The notes beneath the pieces were generated by a model. That model saw only the letters and a list, made by a program, of their open reading frames with translations. It did not search any database and was not told the origin of the DNA. DNA of 27,679 nucleotides from JAIOTH01 sp964486685 (GTDB taxonomy: Bacteria; Patescibacteriota; Patescibacteriia; UBA1558; S5-K13): positions 1 through 27,679 of the forward strand of contig CAZAOE010000015.1 in assembly GCA_964486685.1 (NCBI GenBank), written 5' to 3'. Position numbers and translations under genes: made by a program. Numbering within the stretch: the first letter of the stretch is position 1; every line of letters starts with the position of its first letter. Shown here piece by piece: positions 1-9,156 of this stretch.

Positions 1-3000
1 AATCCTCACTAATAGCACATAATTTAGCATTATCACCAACTAAATTATTAACAGTGGCTTCGGGATTAACTGCATAAGCATCCATTTCCCCGCTAATAAT
101 ATCTACTGGATACCAAGACAAACATCTATGTTCAGCAGTAATGACATTGGTATTATTTATTAATAAAGAATTATCATCTTCCAAACAAAAACCCTTCCAG
201 CCCAAATTTTTACTGGTACTTTTTAATTTCATATCTGCGCCCGCATCATAACCATAACTAGGAGCTATAGAAGTTGGAATATCATCTATATCATAATCAT
301 AAGGATAAAATAATTTTTCTGCGCCATAATCAGCTATAGTATAATGGCACTCACAATTCATGTCCGTTGGAACAACACTATAATCTATATTAAAAAATCC
401 CGAATCAATAAAATTTGGTTGACATATATTGGCATTTTTAAAATTAGAGGCCTTTTCTGTAAATATTACATAATTATCAGTAGTGGTAGAACTATCAATT
501 TGTAAGACCATATTATTATTACTTGTCCAAGGAAATGGGGAATCAGCTTCTGGATATAAACGACAGGTTTTGTCTTTGGTTTCAATCCAATTATTATAAT
601 TTTTATAATCACCAGAAATAGCACTATCTGCTTCAAGACCAATACCGGTCTTATAAACATGCGGAACATCACCAGCTTTTTTAACTATTAAATGTCCCAA
701 ATCATAAACATCTTCTTCTATTTCAACTGGCACTAAAGAATCTAAAGGATAAAGCCCAGGAATAGAATAACCACTATAATCATCATCAAACCAAGTTCCC
801 TGACCGCGCATTTGTAAATAATAATCTAAGGTTAGGGGTTGAGCTTGCGAACCAGTACTAAAAGGATGGGAACATAGACCTGAACCGGCCTCAGATAATT
901 CATCACAGCCAATTAAAGATATACAAGAATCCTGTAATTGTCCGCTGGCTTTATTAAAGGTTTCTAAACTAGCCCCGCAAGTTACCCATTCAGAACATTC
1001 TCTATCACGGACTACTTTCAATAAAATATTAGAATCATTTGCTCCTTGTTCGCCTAAATTATAGGCCTGGGTAGAATTATATTGTAAATTAGAATCCGCA
1101 GTATTATGAAATAAAACACAGCCCTCTTCTAAATCTGGACTATTACAACTTTCTTTATCTAAATTATCATCATCTAAATAATTATATTGGCCAGTGACTT
1201 TGGAAAAATTAATATCTTTAATAATTACATTATCTCCTGTGTCTCCATTAATATAAAAAGCAATATTACAATAATTAGCTCCAGGCAGTATTTTATAAAG
1301 TCCATAAATATTTTGCCAACCATCTATGTCTTCACCTGTATAATAATTAGCTCCTATAGCTGGAAAAGCATAAGGAATTTTACTACTATTATTGCTATAT
1401 AAATAACCATAATTATTATCAGCTGCTTGCTTGCAACTTAATAAAACATTTACTGATTGTACGTCTGTTAATTTAATATCAGCGCTTAAACGATAAATAC
1501 TTCCGGCCTCAACATAAAAATCAAAAGCATCTTGTCCACTTTCCGGTCCTTTGTAAATTAAAACATTATTGTCAGCTTTTAAATTAACTCTTATTTCTTC
1601 ATTATTAACATTAATACTAATGCCTTCGTGGGTAAAATCACTAAATTCTCCATAATAAATTTGGCCTGTTTCTTCATCTTCAATTTCAGCATTCTTATCC
1701 CAAGAGGCCTGTCGCCACTGAGTAATATTTTTGAAATTTAAGTTCTGAATGCCTACTTGAGAATATAAATAATTCAGCATATCTTGATTATCTAAAGGGT
1801 CAATAAATGAAGAACACTTATTTTGGCTCTGCTCACATAAAGCCGCATAACCACCGCTATAATCTGGGAATGGCTTCCAGTCCTCAGCTATACTACTGGT
1901 TAAATCACCATAATTAACATTATATAAAAGCCCGGTACAATCCTGTCCATCATCAGTATAAAAACCAGCTTCTATATTACTCTGCGGATCGTCTTGATAT
2001 GTACAAGTTAAATTTCGTGGATGAATTCTATATATCACACCACTGCCACCGACTAAAGAAAAACTCGTACAATTTTTATCTTCATCTAAACACAAAGTAT
2101 TTTCCTGACCTCCATAATAATCATCTGAAATATATTTATCTGGGTCATTAAGTTTATAAAAATCATCTCGGCCACCTTCATTATTAATTACTCCTAAACT
2201 CTGACAACCCTTTTTGTCAGCCAAGCAAGAATAGGTCTTGTCTTTAACTATATAAACCAATTCATCTTTTGGAACAATAATAGTACTATCAACAATATTC
2301 TCATCCTCATTTAAAACATCTTCATTATTTTTATAATAATATCTTCCTAAATCACATTCTGTTGGTGGACTTCCTTCTCCACAAAAAGCATTAAAGGTTT
2401 GCTGAAATGGCATAGATGAGTTTCGAGTATTAATCATAGCTGTACAGCCAATATCTTCTTCTGCGCATAAATCACTAAATTGATAAATATACCAATTATT
2501 CCCATATCTATCTTTATATTCTTGACATCCTAAATAATTATTATCCGAACAAGTTCGAGGTGTATTCCAAGAATTTTTTATTTTATAAAAATCACTAGAA
2601 ATTTCCTTTAAAATTATATTATCAATATAAAAACCATCATTGGCCTGTCCCGCATTATTATTTATTTTAATTTTAAATTTTAAAATCACATCTTTCCCGC
2701 TTATTATAGTATCTATGGCAATTGGATCATATTTATAAAATAACCATCCTGGAGATGCTACTGATAGGCCCTGGTCAAAATCAATAAAATTATCCTCTAA
2801 CCCATTATATACTGGAGAGACATTTGTTTCTCCGTCATTATTTCCAAAGGACTTAGCCCAAAAACTCAAAGAATATTTTTTATTCTTAATATCTTGGGCT
2901 TTTATATTAAAATTTTGAGTAAGATTATAAGATAAAATAATTTCTGGGGTAGCTGTATTTACCCATGCTTTCATAGAATGTCCATTATAATAAATGGACT

Positions 3001-6000
3001 CATTAGAATGTTGAGTATTGATTGAATTTCCAGCGCCATCTTCAGCCATCCAGCCAGATATACTTCCTAATTCAAATTCCTCAATAAAAATATTTCTAAT
3101 ATTATTGCTATTATTGCCTTCATAAGCTAAACAACCCACATTATCAGCACTACAAGCCCGACTCATAGAAGGAGCTGTTTTATAAATCTGGTCGCTGTTT
3201 TCCCTTCTTAAATTAATACACTCTTCTGTAATAGGTATGGTTTTAGAAAGCAAGCGATTATGCGGAATGGCATTTTCATCATAAAAAGTTCGACAATCAA
3301 AATTTTCGGATGGCTCACATTCTACAACATTGTCAACATTATCTAAACACAAAATCCCACCTAATTCCACATTAGTACAAGGAGCATATCCTCCCCCCGT
3401 ACTATAAGTGCTTTCCAATAATTTCCAGGTCTTTAATTGAAAAGCCGAAGTATCTGAACCCTCCCAAGTATAAAAAAGTTTAGCAGTAACTTCGTCTGGT
3501 TTAACACATTGGCGAATAAAGCTATAATATTCTCTGGCCTCTGCCCCTTTTTCTAAAGCATCTATATTAGTAAATAATTCACAAGAGGCCTCTCCTGCCG
3601 GACAATTTTTAGCTGTATCTGCTATAAAATTCTTATCTATTGGTAAAATAGTTGCATCTTCCAATATATCAAAATAGCTTGGATTTTCTACAAATGTTTG
3701 ATAATTATTACATTCTGCTACACATAAATCATTGCTTTTTAAAACTGCTGGCACAAAAGGATCATTATTAACTGGTGCATATAATTCACATCCCACATCT
3801 GCTGCTGAACAATATTTTACAAAATCATTACATTCTTCAATGTAATTTGTATCACAATTATAATAATCTGGAGCATTTTTAAAATATATTTCTCCACCCA
3901 AACCATAATCTTTATAAGAGCTAGGATTAGCTGTACCCACTCCCTCTGCCCCGCCTAAAATATTATTTAATTCCAACTGAATTCTGTCTATCCAGGCATT
4001 GGCACCACTCACCTCTAAATTTAAACCGACAAAAATTTTAATATATTTAGTATTTTTGCTAAAAGTATAATTAGTGCTAATTCTGGTCCAATTAACTTCA
4101 GTGCTAGTAGTGGTACTTTCTGCCAACCAATCACCCGTTAAACAGCTGGCATCATTTCCACAATCTTTGATTTGCAAATAAGCATGATTAGTGTCTTCTC
4201 CATCATATTTAACATAGGCCGAAAAAGTATAATTAGCTCCAGGAATAATTTCCATAATTTTCTTCAAACCTGCCTCATTTGCAGAAGAGAATAATTTCAA
4301 ACAAGATGAATTTTGATAACATTCATCAGAATTAATTAAATAATCATGAATACCAATAATATCCCAGCCATCTGGATTTGCATTTTGAATATTTTCTCTA
4401 TCCTCGTTTATTTCTAAACCACCATTAGGAATTAAATTTACTCCTGGTTTAATTTCAATAAATTCTGTACAGCCCCCATCTTCATTATCACATTCTGCAG
4501 CATTATTATTTAAATAAACCTTGTCTCCATCAATTTTCCAATCATAAATACCATCTATTAATTCTTTTTCTATAAGATAATCTCGACAACCCACTTGCGT
4601 TTCATTACAAACCTTTAAGGTGTCACTTAAATATGATTTTATTTCGCCTTGGTCGTCTTTGAGAGTTAAACAACTACTATAATAATCACTACAAATCTCG
4701 CCCTTAAATCTCCAAATATTTTCTTCTTTAGTACAATAATCATAAGCCCCTAAACAATTGCCATTTTCATCTTCAGCTATACAATGCTGGACATCAGCGC
4801 ATTCTTGATAACGGTCAGCTGAATCAGGACTGCTTAAAGCACTATAATAACCTTTGGTTCCACATTGTTGAGGTGGGGCTTTTAATACCCAATCCGGATT
4901 AACCAAACCACATAATTGTCCGTACTCTAATTCATCTTTTTCTATAATCATACAACCACCTGGCTCCCATTCGTAAAAATGACCGTCTATAAAATTACCA
5001 TTATTATCAAAATATCCATCTGTTGGCTGATTGTCTTCGCAATCATCTTGATTCGTATTTGCTTCTATTAATATTTCTTTTATAAAACCATTTTCGTTTA
5101 TATTATATTTATAACAATAACCCGGAATAATATCATCAGTTAAATCAAGAGGGGTTCCCATATCGCTACCATCCCATTTAACTTCTACTCCATCAATATG
5201 ATTTTGACTAGTAGCATCCAAAACATCATAACAGGCATTTGAATTAGCTATATTAATATTATATGGTTCTAAAGCAATTGGTCGCCATCCACAATAATCA
5301 TTTTGGAATTCCAAAATTTCACCACCTACAATATAAGCATAAGTTCCAGTTCTATCATATTGATTTAAAACTGTTTCTAAAGTACAACCATAACTTCGGC
5401 ATTCACTAATATTGCCACTAGATGATTTTATTTTTAAAGCTGCCATTTCCCAACCCACTGGAACTATTCTATTTTTTCTTAAAATTTTCATATTGTCATA
5501 AGAAAAACCATCCTCCAATTTAGGTTGCTGGACATTTTGACTACCTACATCAACAAAACCAAACCATTTATTTTCCCAGCCATATCTTGTCATGGCCTCT
5601 CTTAATGTTATTGGCTCTCCTGCTTGGGCATCACGTAAGGCCTGAGAAAAATTAGCATCAATAGTTCCATTATTAATCAGCCCGACAATACCATCTCCCC
5701 TTAAGTCAATTTCCATTTCACTAATTACATCAATATTGCTCGGACTCATATTATAAGACAATTTATTTATTTGCGAAAATATCTGGTCAATATAATCCTT
5801 AGCACTAAAACTTTCTCCAGAAAAAGGAAGAACTCCACCACCTTCTGTCATCTCTTCGTATTCAGTCGGACCTGGCTCGCTCTTAAACATATCCATCAAT
5901 GATTTTTCAATCCCCTTACTCACTAAAGTATTCATAAAAACGCCCATAGCATCAGCCATAAGATTTCCTGTAAACTGTAAGTCAATGGGTGATTCAGGCA

Positions 6001-6865
6001 TATTAATTGTTACAGTTTCTTTAACTTTGGTTTCTGTTATTGCTGATGGTTGTTTTAAATCTCCTGTAATAGTGTCCCTTGGAGCAGTTAGAGACCCGGC
6101 ATCATTTATTTCTTTTTCTAATTTTTCTGCTTCTTTTCTGTCCGCCGCTATTTTATCATATCTAGTTAATATATCTTGGGCATAATAAGTATCGCTCTGC
6201 TTAGGACTAAGCATATTACGCACCAAACTTAAACGGGCCTGATTAGCACTATCACCTTCAAAGCCAATACCTGCTAAGTCCTGTTCATTTAAACTTACTA
6301 ATTTACCCCAATCCTTAGATAACTCATCAGCTAATTTACCCCATCTTTCTCCCATTTCTGCAAAACTACAATCTGGCTTAGGTCCTTCTGGTGCTAAATT
6401 AGTATCATACAAACTTAATTGCAAAGTTAAATTTAATTTTGGATTTGAGGGCTTACACAAATCCAAACCAAGACCACCTTTGGCAATATCATTAATAAAT
6501 TCGGCTCCAGCAGCTTTAGATAAATTACCTAAATTATCCCATACGTTTCCTCCTTCAAAAAGAGAACCCTGTCCGGCCTGGCCAGTAGCAATTTTATTAG
6601 CCCAATCATAAGCAATTTTATTTAAAAATTTTCTAGCCACATTCTTAAAAGTCTGTGCTACCATGTTTTCCTTAAAATCTTCCCATCTTTTTTCAATTTG
6701 ATCTTTGGCCCATTTAGAAATATTTTGTATTATAGCGGCTGGATTTGTCACTACAAGTTGTGCTTTGGCTTGTTTTGGGATAAATAAAACTGAAAAATTA
6801 AAAACAAATAAAAATATTACTAAAATTGATATAATAAATACTTTTTTATTTTTCTTAAAAAACAT
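1..6865 (-). CDS. giant Cys-rich secreted surface protein (C-terminus outside window)
   Basis: One uninterrupted reading frame runs from the ATG at 6865 to the left edge: 2288 codons, no stop seen, C-terminus missing. Residues 1-35 form a signal peptide (KKNKK, a long hydrophobic core, then AKA before Q36). Residues 40-420 look mainly helical. The rest is Asn/Asp/Tyr-rich with dozens of cysteines, many in a recurring Cys-x(4-7)-Cys pattern, often with Gly before the second Cys (e.g. CSADNVGC, CSAADVGC, CNETQVGC, CAEEDIGC), which suggests disulfide-bonded extracellular repeats. Three stretches (about 809-965, 1256-1423, 1708-1892) read like galactose-binding/CBM-type beta-sandwiches: an N-GG-E or EEFE start, a GW, a mid-domain Y-x-x-S/F-x-A and a closing Y/W-I-D-x-I. 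The start lies 28 bp after the preceding gene, so the two are probably an operon. The N-terminal domain reminds me of large secreted Patescibacterial proteins associated with T4SS pilin loci (recollection, unverified). Role inferred: adhesin or surface scaffold. A membrane segment may lie in the missing C-terminus. Confidence 0.85.
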   Translation of the reverse strand, partial: MFFKKNKKVFIISILVIFLFVFNFSVLFIPKQAKAQLVVTNPAAIIQNISKWAKDQIEKRWEDFKENMVAQTFKNVARKFLNKIAYDWANKIATGQAGQGSLFEGGNVWDNLGNLSKAAGAEFINDIAKGGLGLDLCKPSNPKLNLTLQLSLYDTNLAPEGPKPDCSFAEMGERWGKLADELSKDWGKLVSLNEQDLAGIGFEGDSANQARLSLVRNMLSPKQSDTYYAQDILTRYDKIAADRKEAEKLEKEINDAGSLTAPRDTITGDLKQPSAITETKVKETVTINMPESPIDLQFTGNLMADAMGVFMNTLVSKGIEKSLMDMFKSEPGPTEYEEMTEGGGVLPFSGESFSAKDYIDQIFSQINKLSYNMSPSNIDVISEMEIDLRGDGIVGLINNGTIDANFSQALRDAQAGEPITLREAMTRYGWENKWFGFVDVGSQNVQQPKLEDGFSYDNMKILRKNRIVPVGWEMAALKIKSSSGNISECRSYGCTLETVLNQYDRTGTYAYIVGGEILEFQNDYCGWRPIALEPYNINIANSNACYDVLDATSQNHIDGVEVKWDGSDMGTPLDLTDDIIPGYCYKYNINENGFIKEILIEANTNQDDCEDNQPTDGYFDNNGNFIDGHFYEWEPGGCMIIEKDELEYGQLCGLVNPDWVLKAPPQQCGTKGYYSALSSPDSADRYQECADVQHCIAEDENGNCLGAYDYCTKEENIWRFKGEICSDYYSSCLTLKDDQGEIKSYLSDTLKVCNETQVGCRDYLIEKELIDGIYDWKIDGDKVYLNNNAAECDNEDGGCTEFIEIKPGVNLIPNGGLEINEDRENIQNANPDGWDIIGIHDYLINSDECYQNSSCLKLFSSANEAGLKKIMEIIPGANYTFSAYVKYDGEDTNHAYLQIKDCGNDASCLTGDWLAESTTTSTEVNWTRISTNYTFSKNTKYIKIFVGLNLEVSGANAWIDRIQLELNNILGGAEGVGTANPSSYKDYGLGGEIYFKNAPDYYNCDTNYIEECNDFVKYCSAADVGCELYAPVNNDPFVPAVLKSNDLCVAECNNYQTFVENPSYFDILEDATILPIDKNFIADTAKNCPAGEASCELFTNIDALEKGAEAREYYSFIRQCVKPDEVTAKLFYTWEGSDTSAFQLKTWKLLESTYSTGGGYAPCTNVELGGILCLDNVDNVVECEPSENFDCRTFYDENAIPHNRLLSKTIPITEECINLRRENSDQIYKTAPSMSRACSADNVGCLAYEGNNSNNIRNIFIEEFELGSISGWMAEDGAGNSINTQHSNESIYYNGHSMKAWVNTATPEIILSYNLTQNFNIKAQDIKNKKYSLSFWAKSFGNNDGETNVSPVYNGLEDNFIDFDQGLSVASPGWLFYKYDPIAIDTIISGKDVILKFKIKINNNAGQANDGFYIDNIILKEISSDFYKIKNSWNTPRTCSDNNYLGCQEYKDRYGNNWYIYQFSDLCAEEDIGCTAMINTRNSSMPFQQTFNAFCGEGSPPTECDLGRYYYKNNEDVLNEDENIVDSTIIVPKDELVYIVKDKTYSCLADKKGCQSLGVINNEGGRDDFYKLNDPDKYISDDYYGGQENTLCLDEDKNCTSFSLVGGSGVIYRIHPRNLTCTYQDDPQSNIEAGFYTDDGQDCTGLLYNVNYGDLTSSIAEDWKPFPDYSGGYAALCEQSQNKCSSFIDPLDNQDMLNYLYSQVGIQNLNFKNITQWRQASWDKNAEIEDEETGQIYYGEFSDFTHEGISINVNNEEIRVNLKADNNVLIYKGPESGQDAFDFYVEAGSIYRLSADIKLTDVQSVNVLLSCKQAADNNYGYLYSNNSSKIPYAFPAIGANYYTGEDIDGWQNIYGLYKILPGANYCNIAFYINGDTGDNVIIKDINFSKVTGQYNYLDDDNLDKESCNSPDLEEGCVLFHNTADSNLQYNSTQAYNLGEQGANDSNILLKVVRDRECSEWVTCGASLETFNKASGQLQDSCISLIGCDELSEAGSGLCSHPFSTGSQAQPLTLDYYLQMRGQGTWFDDDYSGYSIPGLYPLDSLVPVEIEEDVYDLGHLIVKKAGDVPHVYKTGIGLEADSAISGDYKNYNNWIETKDKTCRLYPEADSPFPWTSNNNMVLQIDSSTTTDNYVIFTEKASNFKNANICQPNFIDSGFFNIDYSVVPTDMNCECHYTIADYGAEKLFYPYDYDIDDIPTSIAPSYGYDAGADMKLKSTSKNLGWKGFCLEDDNSLLINNTNVITAEHRCLSWYPVDIISGEMDAYAVNPEATVNNLVGDNAKLCAISED

Positions 6866-6893
6866 ATTAAAAATATTATTAATCTATTTGGCC

Positions 6894-7622
6894 TTACTCA
6901 ACCTCTATTAGGGCCTCTAAATATATTGCTTTTAATTCTTCATCTGATATAGAATTTATTTGTTCAACATTAGCCCCAGATTGAATTAAAAGTTCTCTTA
7001 TCTCTGCTACTGAAAGAGATTCTGCCTCTGTTCGTAAATCGTCTTCTGACAAATTTATTACAGAATCATCTGTTGTCTGCATTAAGATTTCTATATCTTC
7101 TAAGCTCAGTGATTCTACCATCTCAGTTGGATAACCTGATTCTATTAAAAAAATTTTAAATTCTTCCAAATTTAAATCTGACATATCCTCAATAATTGCA
7201 TTAACATCTTCGCCTTCATTAAGCTTTTCCCCAATATTTATATTACAGGCCTCTCCCGCACAAATTGGATTATCTCCAGCTATAATTTCATCATAATCAG
7301 ATATGCCATCACTGTCTGTGTCTTCTAAATAGGGGCTGGTGCCATAGGTATTTAATTCATCATAATCAGATATACCATCGCTATCTGTGTCTTTTAATCT
7401 ATTTAAATTTTGGCTAAGGGTGGCCTTATCCTTTAAAACAAAAGATGATTCCACAAAAGCATTTTTAATATAAGAGGTCATATTCCAGGCCCCTAAAATA
7501 AGCGCTAAGACCCCTAAAATAATAAATAACTTAAAATTATTTTTATAATTTGAAAAATAATTGATTATTTTTGTAAAAATATTCTTTTTATTTTGTTCAA
7601 TGGAATTATCTTTATAATCCAT
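6894..7622 (-). CDS. membrane-anchored thrombospondin type 3 repeat (calcium-binding) protein
   Basis: 242 residues. A basic N-terminus is followed by one membrane segment at about residues 30-52, so the rest is probably outside the cell. Two copies of DTDSDGISDYDE at 78-89 and 101-112 are thrombospondin type 3/EF-hand-like calcium loops (D-x-D-x-D-G-x-x-D-x-x-E). Two cysteines (121, 126) follow. The C-terminal half is acidic and helical with an internal duplication: residues 154-181 and 207-234 share the pattern LI(E/Q)SG...(T/V)E...S(L/I)S.E(D/E)(I/L), 53 residues apart. No Shine-Dalgarno precedes the ATG. It lies 28 bp upstream of the giant surface protein gene on the same strand, which suggests joint expression and perhaps a calcium-dependent anchoring or spacer role (inference). 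Similar TSP3 proteins are common in Patescibacteria, but the exact function is unknown. Confidence 0.85.
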   Translation of the reverse strand: MDYKDNSIEQNKKNIFTKIINYFSNYKNNFKLFIILGVLALILGAWNMTSYIKNAFVESSFVLKDKATLSQNLNRLKDTDSDGISDYDELNTYGTSPYLEDTDSDGISDYDEIIAGDNPICAGEACNINIGEKLNEGEDVNAIIEDMSDLNLEEFKIFLIESGYPTEMVESLSLEDIEILMQTTDDSVINLSEDDLRTEAESLSVAEIRELLIQSGANVEQINSISDEELKAIYLEALIEVE

Positions 7623-7689
7623 TATTGTAATTTTATATATTTAAATCAAATACCCAAAAATAATGTTAATTTTATTCACATTATTAGTA

Positions 7690-7766
7690 TAAATAACCCC
7701 TCTGTATCTCCCCTTACCCCTCCGTCCTGCGGACACCTCCCCTTATTAAGGGGAGGAGGGGGAGAA
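7690..7766. repeat. palindromic element, family C, intergenic copy
   Basis: A C-rich then G-rich stretch in otherwise AT-rich DNA. Its core is an 8-bp inverted repeat (ctcccctt / aaggggag, loop att). Read on the minus strand it runs ctcccctt...aaggggag-gtgtcc...gga...acagaggg, the same order of blocks as the element embedded in the pseudouridine synthase gene at 20801-20856. It is therefore an intergenic relative of a coding-region insertion. Confidence 0.6.
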
Positions 7767-7858
7767 TAATTCACTACTGCATTATCAATATCATTTATCA
7801 TCAGTATGATTAATTCGTATAATTAGTACCATTAGTATATTAGTATCCTGCTTTAATT

Positions 7859-7898
7859 ATACCCCTCACTAATTATTAAATCAATTAGTGCGGGGTAT
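7859..7898. repeat. long hairpin, possible terminator
   Basis: Arms 7859-7874 and 7883-7898 pair over 16 bp with one mismatch (cactaatt / aattagtg core). On the plus strand a T-rich run follows (taatttttta). No plus-strand gene ends here, so termination is uncertain; it may be another dispersed palindrome. Confidence 0.5.
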
Positions 7899-8074
7899 AC
7901 TAATTTTTTAGTCAGATGACAAATCTACCCCGTTAAATAATTTTATTTCTCATCTAGTTGATTTAATCAATTAGATGAAAATTTATATCCTCCTATTTAA
8001 TTTTTTAAAAAAGTTAAATAAAATAAAATTAAGATTTAAACATAGTACTGTAAACACAAAATTATAATTAACAA

Positions 8075-8181
8075 AAAATGAATGGTATCAAACCCCAGAG
8101 CAAGCTCTGGACTCTGATTCGGAGCTCCCATTCGGTCGCACCTTAACCCCGCAGCAAGCTGACGGGGTATTCATTCTTTTC
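8075..8181. repeat. composite palindrome (three nested hairpins)
   Basis: Outer arms (aaaaaatgaat near 8075, attcattctttt near 8169) enclose two GC-rich hairpins: 8095-8101 with 8104-8110 (ccagagc/gctctgg, loop aa), and 8146-8168 (accccgcagc / gctg-a-cggggt with one bulged A). The GC content is far above the surroundings, as expected of a REP-like element. No gene is supported. Confidence 0.5.
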
Positions 8182-8192
8182 TCACTCACTCG

Positions 8193-8214
8193 GTCATCCC
8201 GCAGACGGGATGAC
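8193..8214. repeat. perfect 9-bp hairpin
   Basis: Perfect inverted repeat gtcatcccg / cgggatgac with a 4-nt loop (caga), just downstream of the composite palindrome. There is no T-run, so it is more likely part of the repeat block than a terminator for rsmA, which ends at 8293 on the minus strand. Confidence 0.5.
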
Positions 8215-8292
8215 TCTCGTTCTGTTCGAAAAATAAAAAACTGAAATTTATTTTATCATATATTTAAATCTTATTTAACGGGGTGAACCCAA

Positions 8293-9156
8293 TCAAATAG
8301 CATTAGATTTAACAAGCTTGACCCAATCTTCTATTTCCAACTTTTCTGCGCGGATATTTTTTTCTAAACCAGCTTGCTCTAAAATTTGATAAACTTCGTC
8401 TTTAGTTAATTTTAATCCCGCCATTAAATTATTAGCCAAGGTCTTTCTTTTAGAGGAAAAACCAATTTTAACTAACTGCCAAAAACGTTCCGACCCTGAG
8501 GGTCGCCGACCCTCAGGGTCGATTTTAAAACGAACTATTGCTGAATCAACTTGGGGTTGGGGATAAAAATTTTCTTTACCTACGCTAAATAGATATTCTG
8601 GCTGAGAATAAAAATTACACATTACTGAAAGTTTTGACCATTTACCATCTTTATTAATAATTCGTTCCGCGACTTCTTTTTGCAACATTAAAATCATTTC
8701 TTGAGGCGGGTATTGGTGTTCTAAAAAAATTCGCAAAAATCGAGAAGTGATACTATAGGGTAAATTAGCAATTATTTTATAGTTTTTTAAAAACTTAAGG
8801 GGCAAAATTTTTTGTAAATTTATTTTCAAAATATCTCCGGCAATTAACTCAAATTTATTCATCTTTGCTAAGGGTTTTAAAGCTTGGACTAAATTTTTAT
8901 CTAACTCAACAACTTTTAAATTTATCCCCGACACCTCTTTTGAGGTGTGGGGATTTACTCCTTCTTTTAATAAAGCTGTGGTCAAGGTTCCGATTCCCGG
9001 ACCAACTTCCAAAACATTTTCTTTGGGTTTTAAATTTGCTACTTGGATTATTTTTTTTAAAATTTGTTCAGAAATTAAAAAATTCTGCCCCCTAGACTTG
9101 CTAGGCAAAATCTTATTTTGTTTTAAAAAAAATTTAGTTTCTTCTAAAGGGGTCAT
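8293..9156 (-). CDS. rsmA: 16S rRNA (adenine1518-N6/adenine1519-N6)-dimethyltransferase RsmA/KsgA
   Basis: 287 residues, normal length for KsgA, which dimethylates two adjacent adenines in the 3' terminal hairpin of 16S rRNA using SAM during 30S maturation. Visible motifs: SRGQNFL (21-27), SAM-binding VLEVGPGIGT (48-57), VELDK (83-87), AGDIL (106-110), catalytic NLPYS (131-135) and GFSSKRKTLANNL (232-244). The start is ATG at 9156, directly after the TAA of the MFS gene (TAAATG), implying translational coupling. Two palindromic insertions are in frame: residues about 67-79 (DNA 8924-8954, family B), in the loop after the SAM motif, and 212-223 (DNA 8491-8521, family A, perfect 15-bp arms), between VRFKI and the C-terminal domain. 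Both avoid the catalytic core, so the enzyme is probably active. The stop is TGA. Confidence 0.95.
   Translation of the reverse strand: MTPLEETKFFLKQNKILPSKSRGQNFLISEQILKKIIQVANLKPKENVLEVGPGIGTLTTALLKEGVNPHTSKEVSGINLKVVELDKNLVQALKPLAKMNKFELIAGDILKINLQKILPLKFLKNYKIIANLPYSITSRFLRIFLEHQYPPQEMILMLQKEVAERIINKDGKWSKLSVMCNFYSQPEYLFSVGKENFYPQPQVDSAIVRFKIDPEGRRPSGSERFWQLVKIGFSSKRKTLANNLMAGLKLTKDEVYQILEQAGLEKNIRAEKLEIEDWVKLVKSNAI
8491..8521. repeat. family A palindrome inside rsmA
   Basis: Arms 8491-8505 (cgaccctgagggtcg) and 8507-8521 (cgaccctcagggtcg) are exact reverse complements with a 1-nt spacer. The insertion is in frame and encodes about DPEGRRPSGSE. Each arm is itself nearly palindromic, like the element in leuS. 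Confidence 0.85.
8924..8954. repeat. family B palindrome inside rsmA
   Basis: Arms 8924-8937 (atccccgacacctc) and 8942-8954 (gaggtgtggggat) pair with one bulged G. It encodes NPHTSKEVSG between the SAM-binding motif and the VELDK strand. Its ends match the palindromes at 17263-17350 and 21009-21039. Confidence 0.8.

Larger units (their letters stand above)
7927..8284. repeat. MITE-like region bounded by 14-bp inverted repeats, family E copy 1
   Basis: A perfect 14-bp inverted repeat, accccgttaaataa at 7927-7940 and ttatttaacggggt at 8271-8284, brackets most of the gene-free stretch 7623-8292. Inside are a near-perfect hairpin at 7951-7977, inner arms taagatttaaa/tttaaatctta, and several GC-rich hairpins. 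A region at 18399-18541 has the same termini and the same right flank (ggggt-N-aaccca). No ORF is supported inside. Confidence 0.5.

Noticed and set aside
466..672. Short antisense or out-of-frame reading frames within the giant gene (also at 1187-1402 and 5985-6185)
   Set aside because: They are shadows of the long continuous frame on the minus strand, which has a signal peptide and consistent composition.
7690..8290. CRISPR-like array in the repeat-rich gap
   Set aside because: The hairpins differ in sequence and spacing, there are no evenly spaced identical repeats, and no cas genes are visible.
8293..9156. Alternative genetic code with TGA as a sense codon
   Set aside because: rsmA ends at a TGA exactly where the family normally ends, and no long frame here needs TGA read through.
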